Source: Ochrobactrum sp. BTU1
Lineage (GTDB): Bacteria; Pseudomonadota; Alphaproteobacteria; Rhizobiales; Rhizobiaceae
Direction of reading: 5' to 3'
Length of the DNA stretch: 64,000 nucleotides
Assembly (NCBI GenBank): GCA_018798825.1
Contig: CP076357.1
Span: 620,001-684,000 of the forward strand
Both the position numbers and the translations under genes were made by a program. The notes beneath the pieces were generated by a model that worked only from the letters and a program-made list of their open reading frames with translations, was not told the DNA's origin and did not search any database. Positions 52,079-59,845 of the stretch are shown here, piece by piece; position 1 is the first letter of the stretch, and each line of letters begins with the position of its first letter.

Positions 52079-52411
52079 GGTCTCTTAAACGCTTGGCCGA
52101 TTTCAGGCCCCTTCCTGCCAAAAACGGGTTTTCCTCTTAAGCTCGCGTTCGTTCACACCCGGACATTTGGCGTTCAGCAGGGATTGTGATGTTCATTGGG
52201 GCCACCCCTCCTGCGATCCGCGATCACGAAAATCTCCCTTCTTGTCCATGGCCGAAAACAAATGGCCCTCGATACTCGAAAAGCGGGCGCAGCCCTCGAT
52301 CACGAATTCGTTTTTGAGCTTCAACGCAAAAAACGCATTGCCGCAAAAATTATCGGATTCGTCGCCCTGCCCATCCGATTTTAATCGTGAAGTATATTAC
52401 AGACGGAATGA
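52079..52411. other. Gene-poor stretch before the KGG-protein promoter
   Basis: About 330 bases. A 40-codon frame from ATG 52262 (MALDTRKAGAALDHEFVFEL, then QRKKRIAAK) has a protein-like composition but no ribosome-binding site. I see no other signal. Confidence 0.3.
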
Positions 52412-52436
52412 GGAACAACGGTCCTTTCGTATGGTT
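52412..52436 (+). promoter_or_regulatory. EcfG-type promoter for the KGG protein and ECF sigma gene
   Basis: GGAAC (52412-52416), 17-base spacer, GTT (52434-52436), then A. It is 61 bases before ATG 52497. If transcription reads through the next hairpin, the ECF sigma gene at 52744 would be under autoregulation. Confidence 0.75.
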
Positions 52437-52496
52437 AGGCGCAGGTCACACAAATTGTGGCAGTCACACCTACACAAATTGGGAAGGAACCGAAAA

Positions 52497-52685
52497 ATGG
52501 CCCAGAACCATACACAGGGCGGAAGTCACGAACAGCACGTAAAGGCCGGTCAGCAGAGCCACAAGAATACTGACAAGCAGGCCAGTGACGCTAAAGGTCG
52601 CGACAATGATAAGCAATCCTCCTCACGTGGCGGTAGTCATGAGCAGCACGTGAAGGCGGGACAGCAGAGCCACAAAAACTCTTAA
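52497..52685 (+). CDS. KGG-repeat stress-induced protein
   Basis: 62 residues. Two identical 17-residue units, GGSHEQHVKAGQQSHKN (about 8-24 and 45-61), are joined by a very polar linker. It is of the KGG / 'stress-induced bacterial acidophilic repeat' kind, small hydrophilic proteins linked to desiccation and stationary phase. ATG 52497 has GAAGGAA. The upstream promoter excludes the longer open frame from 52167. Confidence 0.82.
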   Translation: MAQNHTQGGSHEQHVKAGQQSHKNTDKQASDAKGRDNDKQSSSRGGSHEQHVKAGQQSHKNS

Positions 52686-52692
52686 CTCCCCA

Positions 52693-52712
52693 GGGGCAGC
52701 TTATGCTGCCCC
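52693..52712 (+). terminator. Perfect hairpin between KGG gene and ECF sigma gene
   Basis: GGGGCAGC-TTAT-GCTGCCCC, a perfect 8-bp stem 8 bases after the KGG stop, without a U-tract. It may reduce read-through into the sigma gene. Confidence 0.6.
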
Positions 52713-52743
52713 AACCGGACACGCTTCCGGAAAGGCTAAAGCA

Positions 52744-53250
52744 ATGTTTTGCCAGCCAAATTCAAACTATGTGTTACAAGCTGACGACCTTGTCGAGATG
52801 ATACCGGCATTGCGTGCTTTCTCTCGAACCTTCTACAAAAATAAGGAGGATGCCGAGGATCTCGTTCAGGAAACCTTGATGAAAGCGATCGCAAAGAGGG
52901 AAAAATATGCTCCTTATTCACCGCTCAGGTCATGGCTTTTTACGATTATGAAGAACACGTTTTGCACACGTTTACGGGTTGAGAAGCGAGAGGCACCCGG
53001 ACATGATGCCTGTGTTTCTCCGCAGTTGACGATAAGAGCGTCGCAAGAGTCTGCTCTGGAAGCAAAAGAAGTGCGGATGGCGCTAGAGGTCTTGCCGGAG
53101 AAATATCGTCGAGTTCTTATGCTTGTCGTCTTTGAAGGTAATTCTTACGACCGGACGGCCGACATCTGTTCATGCTCGGTAGGTACCGTGAAAAGTAGGT
53201 TGCACCGCGCACGTCACAAACTCCATGAGATCGTAGATGGGGTCAACTAG
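52744..53250 (+). CDS. EcfG-like ECF sigma factor (first)
   Basis: 168 residues. Region 2: IPALRAFSRTFYKNKEDAED, LVQETLMKAIAKREKY and SPLRSWLFTIMKNTFCTRLR. Region 4: LEVLPEKYRRVLMLVVFEGN, then SVGTVKSRLHRARHKL. The pattern is that of the alphaproteobacterial EcfG/ECF15 group, which recognises GGAAC promoters. It could transcribe the many GGAAC-type promoters around it. No anti-sigma (NepR) gene is adjacent. Confidence 0.9.
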   Translation: MFCQPNSNYVLQADDLVEMIPALRAFSRTFYKNKEDAEDLVQETLMKAIAKREKYAPYSPLRSWLFTIMKNTFCTRLRVEKREAPGHDACVSPQLTIRASQESALEAKEVRMALEVLPEKYRRVLMLVVFEGNSYDRTADICSCSVGTVKSRLHRARHKLHEIVDGVN

Positions 53251-53338
53251 TCCGAGCACGTTGGAATTCCGTGAAAGTGCCAACAAAAAGCACAGTTCGC
53301 GCTTGAATTTCGTTCTAAGACATGGCCAATTGTTTGTA

Positions 53339-53731
53339 ATGGCTCATACAATACGAGATGCAATGCATCTACTTGACGGAAAAAATGTTCTGATTTTCGA
53401 AAACGATTTCTTCTTGTCTGAAGAAGCGGAACGAAAGCTCGCTGACCTAGGTGTTATAATATCGGGTCCGTTTAACAGTCCAAGTCGGGTTTTAGACTAC
53501 TTGGCCATTAATTCCGTCGACGCAGTTATCATGGATGTCACCCTTGAACCCGAAGAAGCGCTACCTGTAGTAGCCGTTTTAGATAAAAGCGGCATTCCTT
53601 TCATTTTCGCTCTCTCCAGCAATCCAAACCATGACGGTCGTCATTTTGCTGGTTTTATCTTGAGTGGAGAGGATGACGATCTTGCCGCAATTTCGACGGC
53701 TCTGTTTTGCAATCGCTCCAAGACGCACTGA
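53339..53731 (+). CDS. Single-domain receiver protein lacking the conserved lysine
   Basis: About 130 residues (start uncertain: ATG 53339 or 53363). The receiver fold is clear: NVLIFENDFFLSEEAERKL, then VDAVIMDVTLEPEE with the phospho-acceptor Asp, then IPFIFALSS. The usual C-terminal K-P is missing (GFILSGEDDDL instead), and the first acidic patch is E-N-D. It may be a phosphate sink or a phosphorylation-independent partner. It begins about 90 bases after the sigma gene on the same strand, likely one operon. Confidence 0.75.
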   Translation: MAHTIRDAMHLLDGKNVLIFENDFFLSEEAERKLADLGVIISGPFNSPSRVLDYLAINSVDAVIMDVTLEPEEALPVVAVLDKSGIPFIFALSSNPNHDGRHFAGFILSGEDDDLAAISTALFCNRSKTH

Positions 53732-54054
53732 CGTCAATATGCTACTTTTAATTGTGTTTGATAAGACCGATTGATTGGTTTTAATCGCGTTTATTATCAC
53801 TGTCATGTGCAACGCTCAGTGTGGTCGCGTTGCTCGTGGTGCAGTCGCTTGAGATTTGAACCAAAGAAGTTCAACCCGTGACTTGAATTCTCATCATCTC
53901 GCTTTGCCCAACTGCTCCAAGCGAGAAGTCGTTACTGTCTGCTATCGTACAGAAAAACAATGTCGGATCAGGGTGTTATAGATTGTCCTTCGTCAAGCAG
54001 ATTCGAGGGGGCATCGTGGTGCGAAGTGCAATAGTTGTCCCAAAAGCAGGATAT
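53732..54054. promoter_or_regulatory. Intergenic region upstream of the first Crp/Fnr gene
   Basis: About 320 bases without a gene. An inverted repeat TTGAAC-N7-GTTCAA at 53856-53874 is a plausible regulator site. No GGAAC-type promoter is present. Confidence 0.35.
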
Positions 54055-54765
54055 ATGGACGGCGTAATTCAATTGAAGAACCGAATACTAAGAAGCCTTT
54101 CTCCCGACGTATTTCATGATATTTTTTCTTCCTTTGAGCCAGTCGCGCTGGAGCGCGGTCAGATAATTGTTCCTGCAAGCAAGCCGATTGATTATCTCTA
54201 TTTCCTTTGCGATGGAATTGCTTCCGTCATTACCGTGTCCGCAAGCGGCCAGCTTGCTGAAGCGGGCATGGTTGGGCGCGAAGGTTTTGCACCAACATCG
54301 ATCGCCGTTGGTGCAAATACGAGCCTGCACCAGGTGGTCATGCAGGTGAGCGGCACTGGACATCGAATAAGGGCGACCGATTTACGAGCCCACCTCGACA
54401 AACACAGTGTTTTAGCAAATTTACTCGCCCGTTATATTCAAAGCTTTGCTTCTCAAGTTTCCTACACAGTTTGGGCCAACGTCAATCTTCATATCCAGGA
54501 ACGTCTTGCGCGGTGGTTATTAATGGCGCATGACCGAACAGATACTGATGAGATCGAGCTGACGCATGACTTTATTGCGCTGATGCTCGGCGTAAGACGT
54601 CCAAGCATCACAACCGGTATGCATACGCTTGAAGGAAAGAAGCTGGTTCGTTCAGAGCGGGGCCGGATTACAATTCGGGACAGAAAGGGACTGGAAGACT
54701 TTGCAGGCGACGCTTACGGGAAACCGGAGGAAGAATATCTTACTCTTTTCGGAACGGTGCTCTAA
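54055..54765 (+). CDS. Crp/Fnr-family regulator (first of a facing pair)
   Basis: 236 residues from ATG 54055 (AGGA upstream); the frame is open from TTG 53983. The N-terminal cyclic-nucleotide-binding-like beta barrel has DYLYFLCDGIASVITVSASG. The C-terminal winged helix has LTHDFIALMLGVRRPSITTG followed by LEGKKLVRSERGRITIRDR. No Fnr-type cysteine cluster is seen. Its stop overlaps that of the second Crp/Fnr gene, which faces it. Confidence 0.88.
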   Translation: MDGVIQLKNRILRSLSPDVFHDIFSSFEPVALERGQIIVPASKPIDYLYFLCDGIASVITVSASGQLAEAGMVGREGFAPTSIAVGANTSLHQVVMQVSGTGHRIRATDLRAHLDKHSVLANLLARYIQSFASQVSYTVWANVNLHIQERLARWLLMAHDRTDTDEIELTHDFIALMLGVRRPSITTGMHTLEGKKLVRSERGRITIRDRKGLEDFAGDAYGKPEEEYLTLFGTVL

Positions 54766-55493
54766 CCGGCCGCAACGGCTTCGACGTCCAGCATGAGGCG
54801 CTGATATTCTTTTTCTGCCCATCCATACGCACCTCCAGCATACCGTTCCAAGCCCGAGCGGTCACGAATAATTATGGAGCCACGCAGCGATCTGATCAGG
54901 CCCATACCTTCCAGCACGTGCAATGATGTCGTCACACTGGGGCGTCGAACTGCTAACATTACAGAGAGAAATTCGTGGGTCAGCGCAATGTCCTGCCCTG
55001 ATATTCGATCATCACACATCAAGAGCCAGCGGGCCAGGCGTTGTGTAATTTCATGGAGCGCATTGGTAACTGCCGTTGATGCGAGTTGAACCGAGAAGGC
55101 CTCAATCGCCCTTATCATTATCCGGGCAAAACTCCGGCTTTCTTCCATTAAGGCCCTGAAATCGCTGTAGCCCAGAGCATAGCCATGCCCTCCTACCTGC
55201 ATAATAACCTCATAGGAACTGGTTTCCACACCGGCGACGGCCGAGGTTGGAACATATCCATCCATTCCAAAGATCCCGGCCTCGGCCCTGTCACCTTCTT
55301 GAGTGGTAACGATGACCGACCCTATACCGGCAGCCAGAAAATATACGGTATCGATTGGTTTGCCTGTCTCTGCCAACACAGTGTTTCGAGGGAGCTCGAC
55401 AAAATGTGAACGTGCCCGCACCTCATCGTAATCTTTAGGGGCAAGAAGACTAAGAAGCCTGTTACTCATATTCGCTTTGGCTGGAAAGTCCAT
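54762..55493 (-). CDS. Crp/Fnr-family regulator (second of a facing pair)
   Basis: 243 residues. The same fold and clear paralogy with the first copy: DTVYFLAAGIGSVIVTTQEG, LTHEFLSVMLAVRRPSVTTS and GLIRSLRGSIIIRDRSGLER. ATG 55493 has GAGGTGA. An EcfG-type promoter lies about 35 bases upstream. The two stops overlap (TAA and TAG share bases 54763-54764), so the genes end tail-to-tail. Confidence 0.88.
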   Translation of the reverse strand: MDFPAKANMSNRLLSLLAPKDYDEVRARSHFVELPRNTVLAETGKPIDTVYFLAAGIGSVIVTTQEGDRAEAGIFGMDGYVPTSAVAGVETSSYEVIMQVGGHGYALGYSDFRALMEESRSFARIMIRAIEAFSVQLASTAVTNALHEITQRLARWLLMCDDRISGQDIALTHEFLSVMLAVRRPSVTTSLHVLEGMGLIRSLRGSIIIRDRSGLERYAGGAYGWAEKEYQRLMLDVEAVAAG

Positions 55494-55526
55494 TCACGTC
55501 ACCTCACGTGGTCGCTGAATAAAGCA

Positions 55527-55552
55527 AACCCAGTGGGACACCCTATTGTTCC
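55527..55552 (-). promoter_or_regulatory. EcfG-type promoter candidate for the second Crp/Fnr gene
   Basis: Minus strand GGAAC (55552-55548), 18-base spacer, GTT (55529-55527). It is 34 bases before ATG 55493. Confidence 0.6.
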
Positions 55553-55673
55553 AAATGTTGCAAAGACACCGATCACAATTTGTACGGTAACGGACGAAAC
55601 TCCATTCCCGTGCAATTTTGATTAAGCTAGGATCCTGCCAATGTCTCATTGACTTCACAACAAGGAGATCGAC

Positions 55674-55952
55674 TTGCCCCTTTTTAATGAAGCGAGCAGA
55701 ATCTACACGCCGGAGGAGATCGAATTCTTACGCGAGTGCGTTACTCAAGCTTCAAACAAGCTTTCGGACAATGGTTATGCTTCACCGCTTTTAGCGCAGC
55801 GGGTCCTCAAGTTTTATGAAAGCGGCCTTAGGGACGCAGAACAAATCGTCGATCTGACCGTCCGAATGCACGATCGGGTTAAACAATCCCTTGAACAATA
55901 TGCGGCAAACTTTGATCCCTCAGCGGACGTAGACGTTCACCGACGCGATTAA
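55674..55952 (+). CDS. Hypothetical 92-residue protein
   Basis: The start is TTG 55674, decided by AAGGAG 7 bases upstream. It is helical and soluble (TPEEIEFLRECVTQASNKLS; RDAEQIVDLTVRMHDRVKQS). No known motif or signal peptide. It lies between the second Crp/Fnr gene and the second sigma gene, ending 6 bases before the convergent sigma stop. Confidence 0.65.
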   Translation: MPLFNEASRIYTPEEIEFLRECVTQASNKLSDNGYASPLLAQRVLKFYESGLRDAEQIVDLTVRMHDRVKQSLEQYAANFDPSADVDVHRRD

Positions 55953-55958
55953 GGGGAT

Positions 55959-56432
55959 TCACCCCAAATCCGCTTCAAGTTGGTTTCTCGCACGACACAA
56001 TCTGCTTTTAATAGTACCGATTGTACATCCAGCCTGCGTTGCAGCATTTTCGTAGCTTAACCCGTTAAAGACGACCATATCGATCACGTTACGGTGGCTT
56101 TGAGTTAATTTACTGTATGCGCGCCCGACATCCTGTAAATCCATCGCAGAATCTTGCGGTGGATGGATCACAGGGCCCACTTCATCTCCAAGCGGTCGTT
56201 CTCTGCGCGCCTTTTTAAAGCGACTGCAAAAACTGTTCTTCATGATGGTAAAGAGCCAAGATTTAAGCGTCCCATACGGAGTGAACTTTTCCCGGTTCTT
56301 CAAAGCTTTGACAACTGTTTCCTGCACCAAGTCGTCAGCATCGGCTGGCTGGCGACACAAAGAGCGTGCAAACTGGTTAAGCGCGGGTAGCAAATCCATT
56401 AGCTCGCGCTCAAAATCCTTTTCCGATAACAT
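55959..56432 (-). CDS. EcfG-like ECF sigma factor (second)
   Basis: 157 residues. Region 2: LLPALNQFARSLCRQPADAD, DLVQETVVKALKNREKF and GTLKSWLFTIMKNSFCSRFK. Region 4: LTQSHRNVIDMVVFNGLSYE, then GTIKSRLCRARNQLEADL. It is paralogous to the sigma at 52744 and fits EcfG-type recognition of GGAAC promoters. ATG 56432 has GGGAGA upstream. No NepR or PhyR gene is beside it and no GGAAC-type promoter precedes it. Confidence 0.9.
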   Translation of the reverse strand: MLSEKDFERELMDLLPALNQFARSLCRQPADADDLVQETVVKALKNREKFTPYGTLKSWLFTIMKNSFCSRFKKARRERPLGDEVGPVIHPPQDSAMDLQDVGRAYSKLTQSHRNVIDMVVFNGLSYENAATQAGCTIGTIKSRLCRARNQLEADLG

Positions 56433-56571
56433 TTTCGTCTCCCTGTCTCCTTCCCTCGCCTTAAGGTTAAGACGTTATGGCTCGTTTGGTTCCGATAAAG
56501 AGGGATTTGGTCCGACACCGTACGGTAAGACCATATCTTCGCTGCAAGCAGAATGCGGTACGGCCGCGATT

Positions 56572-56596
56572 GGAACGAAAGCACCAATTCAGAGTT
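56572..56596 (+). promoter_or_regulatory. EcfG-type promoter for the isochorismatase-family gene
   Basis: GGAAC (56572-56576), 17-base spacer, GTT (56594-56596), 84 bases before ATG 56680. It excludes the long upstream frame from 56242. Confidence 0.75.
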
Positions 56597-56679
56597 CGGC
56601 TATCGGAAACCCACTTGTCGATTGGAACAACAAGCTTTGCGATGTCAGCCACCAGTCGAGCACGCAGCGAGGAATAGCG

Positions 56680-57288
56680 ATGGCGCGAGACGCAGACATA
56701 ATCAGAGACAATCTCCGTTTCGGAAGCGTGCACCTATGCGTTGATATGCAAAACCTATTCGGAGCAGGATCGCCGTGGAATGTACCCTGGAGCGAAGCGA
56801 TCCTTCCAAAAATTGTAAGCATTTGCGAAGTTTGCGCGGAAAAAACGGTGTTCACCCGGTTTATTCCCCCTAAAAATCCCGGCATCGCAATTGGCGCATG
56901 GAAGAAATATTACGAGAAATGGGAATCCGTTACACTTGATAAGATCGACAGCAGACTGGTCGAACTGGCTGACCCTCTGCAAAGGTTTGTCGGTCGCGCG
57001 AGGGTGTTGGATAAATCCGTGTATTCCCCCTGGACGGAAGGCCACCTTCAGCGTTCGCTTTACAAACTGCGCATACGTACACTGGTTGTCACTGGTGCTG
57101 AAACCGACCTTTGCGTGCTTGCAACAGTTCTTGGTGCGGTCGATCGAGGCTATCGCGTCATTTTAGTGAAAGATGCTGTTTGCAGCAGTTCGGATAAGAC
57201 ACATGATGCCGCTTTATCGCTCTATCACAACCGATTGTCCGAGCAAATTACCCTGATTTCTACCGACGAGCTGCTTGATGCATGGTAA
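56680..57288 (+). CDS. Isochorismatase-family cysteine hydrolase
   Basis: 202 residues from ATG 56680, with CGAGGAA upstream. The catalytic triad is visible: Asp22 (LCVDMQNLF), Lys112 (VLDKSVYSPW) and Cys145 (GAETDLCVLATV). The family includes nicotinamidases, N-carbamoyl hydrolases and isochorismatases; the substrate is not clear. Its EcfG-type promoter puts it in the stress regulon, where nicotinamide recycling is one plausible role (inference). Confidence 0.85.
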   Translation: MARDADIIRDNLRFGSVHLCVDMQNLFGAGSPWNVPWSEAILPKIVSICEVCAEKTVFTRFIPPKNPGIAIGAWKKYYEKWESVTLDKIDSRLVELADPLQRFVGRARVLDKSVYSPWTEGHLQRSLYKLRIRTLVVTGAETDLCVLATVLGAVDRGYRVILVKDAVCSSSDKTHDAALSLYHNRLSEQITLISTDELLDAW

Positions 57289-57309
57289 AATTACTCTGCG
57301 AGCAGCCAT

Positions 57310-57540
57310 TTAAAACCGGCGCAGCGTCGGCTGGTCAGGGTTTGTCGGCGGTGGTGGCAGGTGCTCAGGCGCAGGCAAGTCAGGCTCTGGTTCGGGTTGC
57401 GCAGGAATATCGGGGCCCAAAGGCTCCGGCACGACGTCCGGCTCTTTCTCAGGGACTTGAGCGGGCGGAACGTCTGGAATTTCCGGCGTACCATTGATTG
57501 AAGCAAGATTGAAAGCCCGGCGAGTTGATGAATTGATCAT
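57310..57540 (-). CDS. Small proline-rich protein
   Basis: 76 residues. After a short N-terminal STRRAFNLASINGTPEI segment comes a Pro/Glu/Asp run (PAQVPEKEPDVVPEPLGPDI, then PAQPEPEPDLPAPEHLPP). ATG 57540 has AAAGGA upstream and an EcfG-type promoter 23 bases before it; the alternative ATG 57555 would sit at the predicted transcript start. It is probably intrinsically disordered. No signal peptide is seen. Family unknown. Confidence 0.65.
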   Translation of the reverse strand: MINSSTRRAFNLASINGTPEIPDVPPAQVPEKEPDVVPEPLGPDIPAQPEPEPDLPAPEHLPPPPTNPDQPTLRRF

Positions 57541-57562
57541 AGGGTTTCCTTTCATTCAAACC

Positions 57563-57587
57563 AACTCGTGGGCAACTGGGTTGTTCC
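57563..57587 (-). promoter_or_regulatory. EcfG-type promoter for the proline-rich protein
   Basis: Minus strand GGAAC (57587-57583), 17-base spacer, GTT (57565-57563). Confidence 0.75.
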
Positions 57588-57643
57588 AAATCAAATATGC
57601 TCATCGACAGGCAATATATGCTTCTGCACGTCCAATGCTGCAC

Positions 57644-58411
57644 CTAACCGCCAGTCTCTTCATTTGTAGCGTCAACAGGCTTGGATTCTGGTGACCCCTT
57701 TTCTCGTAAGTATATTGAGAGGACAACCAATACAGCGGTTAAGAGAAACTCGGACTGCCAGTTCTGAAACGACTCAAACCATAGGCCCGCATCCAAAAGA
57801 TATGACCAATAGTTGCCAGCGGTCTCTCCGTGAGCGGTCGCCTCATCCACAGCTGCGCGGAAGCTTCCCGCCGTATGAAGTCCAGAACAGAGAATAAATA
57901 GTAAGAACAGCGCTATACCCAACGAATGCCGGTAGAAAAAACCCGTTCTAGAATGTTTATTTTCGGCGCTGTTGGGTTCTTCGTCGGGATCTTTTGATTC
58001 AGCTGAGCCGCGCTGGAACAGCCATGCAGTGAGGACCACATAAACCCCCATCTGTAAAAATTCACTTTCCCAATTTTCAAAAAGCGCCGACAAGAAATTG
58101 CCGCCTGTTATGAAACTTATGAGGCTGACACTTGCTTGTCTGTGCCGCAAAAGTTCTTCATTATGGTGAGCGAAGCCTGCAGCGATCATGCCAATAAGCG
58201 AGAGCAGGAAGAGAATAGCGAGAGCTATCGTTAAGCCGTTATCTCTAAAGAATGAATGCTTCGCTTTCGGCATTTGGTACTCTCCTGTGCCATTCCGCTT
58301 CGTGTCAAATGCCATCAATCCTGGATGCTCGAGTTTCTCATGCCGGGTCGTATTCGCAGACAACTCGCGGCTCTTTGCCCGTGTTGCTAAGGGGTCGTAA
58401 GTTGGCTTCAT
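57644..58411 (-). CDS. DUF6766-family membrane protein with internal duplication
   Basis: 255 residues from ATG 58411 (GAGAGGAA upstream), or 209 from ATG 58273 (AGGAG upstream); both have good sites and the first 46 residues are polar. Two halves repeat each other: FFRDNGLTIALAILFLLSLI with FENWESEFLQMGVYVVLTAW, and FFYRHSLGIALFLLFILCSG with FQNWQSEFLLTAVLVVLSIY; each ends with a GS-ESK tail. Each half has two membrane helices. An EcfG-type promoter lies just upstream. Function unknown. Confidence 0.82.
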   Translation of the reverse strand: MKPTYDPLATRAKSRELSANTTRHEKLEHPGLMAFDTKRNGTGEYQMPKAKHSFFRDNGLTIALAILFLLSLIGMIAAGFAHHNEELLRHRQASVSLISFITGGNFLSALFENWESEFLQMGVYVVLTAWLFQRGSAESKDPDEEPNSAENKHSRTGFFYRHSLGIALFLLFILCSGLHTAGSFRAAVDEATAHGETAGNYWSYLLDAGLWFESFQNWQSEFLLTAVLVVLSIYLREKGSPESKPVDATNEETGG

Positions 58412-58435
58412 GTCAATATTTCCTCTCCATCATCG

Positions 58436-58460
58436 AACTCTCGGAGAGGTGACATGTTCC
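58436..58460 (-). promoter_or_regulatory. EcfG-type promoter for the DUF6766 gene
   Basis: Minus strand GGAAC (58460-58456), 17-base spacer, GTT (58438-58436). It leaves a leader of about 17-20 bases to ATG 58411. Confidence 0.75.
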
Positions 58461-58536
58461 TTGAGCGCTGAACCGCCGGGTGGACCTGGTGCGCCATGGG
58501 AAGGTTTATCCCTGACGTTCTTGGTGTTGGTAAGCT

Positions 58537-58953
58537 TCACGGCTGCACATAGCTTGTTACGGAAAGCTTGAGCGACCCCTCGTTTGGATTGGTTCCGAAA
58601 AATAACGCACCACGCGAGGTGGCCTCTGACGCGACGTAATCAAATGTCGTCACGGCCTGCTCGGGGCCACCTTGACCATCAAGTTCTCCAACGACACGTA
58701 CTGCAGCAGCACTCGCCTGGCTGAGATTAGTCACGGAAAAGGCCACTCTATAGCTGTCGTTAACGCGCGTGATTTCAGTTGTTTCCAGGCGAAATGAGGC
58801 TTCCTGCGGTTGGTAGCGGTAGGTTTCATAGCCGAGCCAACCCAGAAGAAGTGCGATCAGAATGCCTGAGATCGCACCTGCACACCATTCAGTCCAATGC
58901 ACTTTTTCCGACTGCTCGTCATTCTTGCTGGTCTTGTTTTGGGTAGAATTCAT
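58537..58953 (-). CDS. TIGR02588-family membrane-anchored protein
   Basis: 138 residues. One transmembrane helix near the N-terminus (ISGILIALLLGWLGYETYRY, about 29-48) precedes a beta-rich soluble domain (RVNDSYRVAFSVTNLSQASA) likely in the periplasm. It follows the TIGR02587 gene by 6 bases. The two are known as a conserved pair of unknown function. It shares that gene's EcfG-type promoter. Confidence 0.82.
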   Translation of the reverse strand: MNSTQNKTSKNDEQSEKVHWTEWCAGAISGILIALLLGWLGYETYRYQPQEASFRLETTEITRVNDSYRVAFSVTNLSQASAAAVRVVGELDGQGGPEQAVTTFDYVASEATSRGALFFGTNPNEGSLKLSVTSYVQP

Positions 58954-58959
58954 AATGCC

Positions 58960-59802
58960 TCACAATATCAGTCGTGCCGAAGCCGCACCGATGGCGCCGG
59001 GAAAACTCAAGACGATGATCGTTGTTATTGATTGCGCCAATGACGCATCATCTAATCGCTCGAAGGTCCACAGCGCATAGGCACTCGTTGTAAAGGCGAG
59101 CAAATATCCTGGCAGCGTAAACCGAACAAATGAGTTCCACCATTGAGTGTTTTCCGGCCCACGATGACTACCTCGAAAATGGATGCTGTAGACGAAACCA
59201 TGCATGAGAAGGATTGAGCTCAACAGAATAAGGAGTGTTTGAGCCGGCACGATCTTGTAGGCGATTAAGATCATTTCCTCGGTCGGCGCGACGTTCAGGC
59301 TCAAGAATAATGCGCCGACGGTCATCATGAAGAGCTCGTTCCAGTAGCCCTCCTCACCCTCATAATCACCTTCTTGTTTATCATCTTTTTCCGAGCGCAT
59401 TCCGAGCTGGCTCCGACCGAGCAGCGCACCGATGCTCGCTGGCACTGCCTGCAAGGCAATCATTGCGATCATATGATTTAAGGTAAGATCGCTATTGATA
59501 AGACCGAACATGGCCAAGACAAGCGCACTTAGGATAATCCCAAGCGCGTAGGCGATAAATGCGTCTCGCGCCGACTGCCGCCAATTCGTAGCCCGCTCAA
59601 ATCCGATCCGATAGGCCAATCCAATCAACAAAGGAATGTTCACAAAACAAAGCAACAGGATGCGGAAAGGACTAGCATAAAGGCCCAATTCCCACATTTC
59701 CATGGTCATAAGCATGGGCAATGCAAATAAGAGCGCACCGGCCAGTCCGCGCGCAAGACCTGTATAGAAGTCTGGATGCATTTCTAACGGCTTAACCTTC
59801 AC
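58960..59802 (-). CDS. TIGR02587-family integral membrane protein
   Basis: 280 residues and about seven membrane helices (for example ARGLAGALLFALPMLMTMEM and NELFMMTVGALFLSLNVAPT). A charged cytoplasmic loop (EKDDKQEGDYEGEEGYWNE) lies mid-protein. The start is GTG 59802, with AAGGGG upstream. It is the first gene of the TIGR02587/TIGR02588 pair, with an EcfG-type promoter 44 bases upstream. Function unknown; a stress-induced membrane complex is inferred. Confidence 0.82.
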   Translation of the reverse strand: MKVKPLEMHPDFYTGLARGLAGALLFALPMLMTMEMWELGLYASPFRILLLCFVNIPLLIGLAYRIGFERATNWRQSARDAFIAYALGIILSALVLAMFGLINSDLTLNHMIAMIALQAVPASIGALLGRSQLGMRSEKDDKQEGDYEGEEGYWNELFMMTVGALFLSLNVAPTEEMILIAYKIVPAQTLLILLSSILLMHGFVYSIHFRGSHRGPENTQWWNSFVRFTLPGYLLAFTTSAYALWTFERLDDASLAQSITTIIVLSFPGAIGAASARLIL

Positions 59803-59845
59803 ATTATTTCCCCTTCATGGGTGCTAAGGAACAATTTGAATTTTA

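Noticed and set aside
56432..56500. GGAAC on the minus strand upstream of the second sigma gene (56497-56493)
   Set aside because: No GTT at 17-18 bases; not counted as a promoter.
56242..56679. Long N-terminal extension of the isochorismatase-family protein
   Set aside because: It is antisense to the sigma factor gene and contains the gene's own promoter; ATG 56680 gives the normal family length.
57282..57497. 71-codon plus-strand frame after the isochorismatase gene
   Set aside because: Antisense to the proline-rich gene, which has a promoter and a ribosome-binding site.
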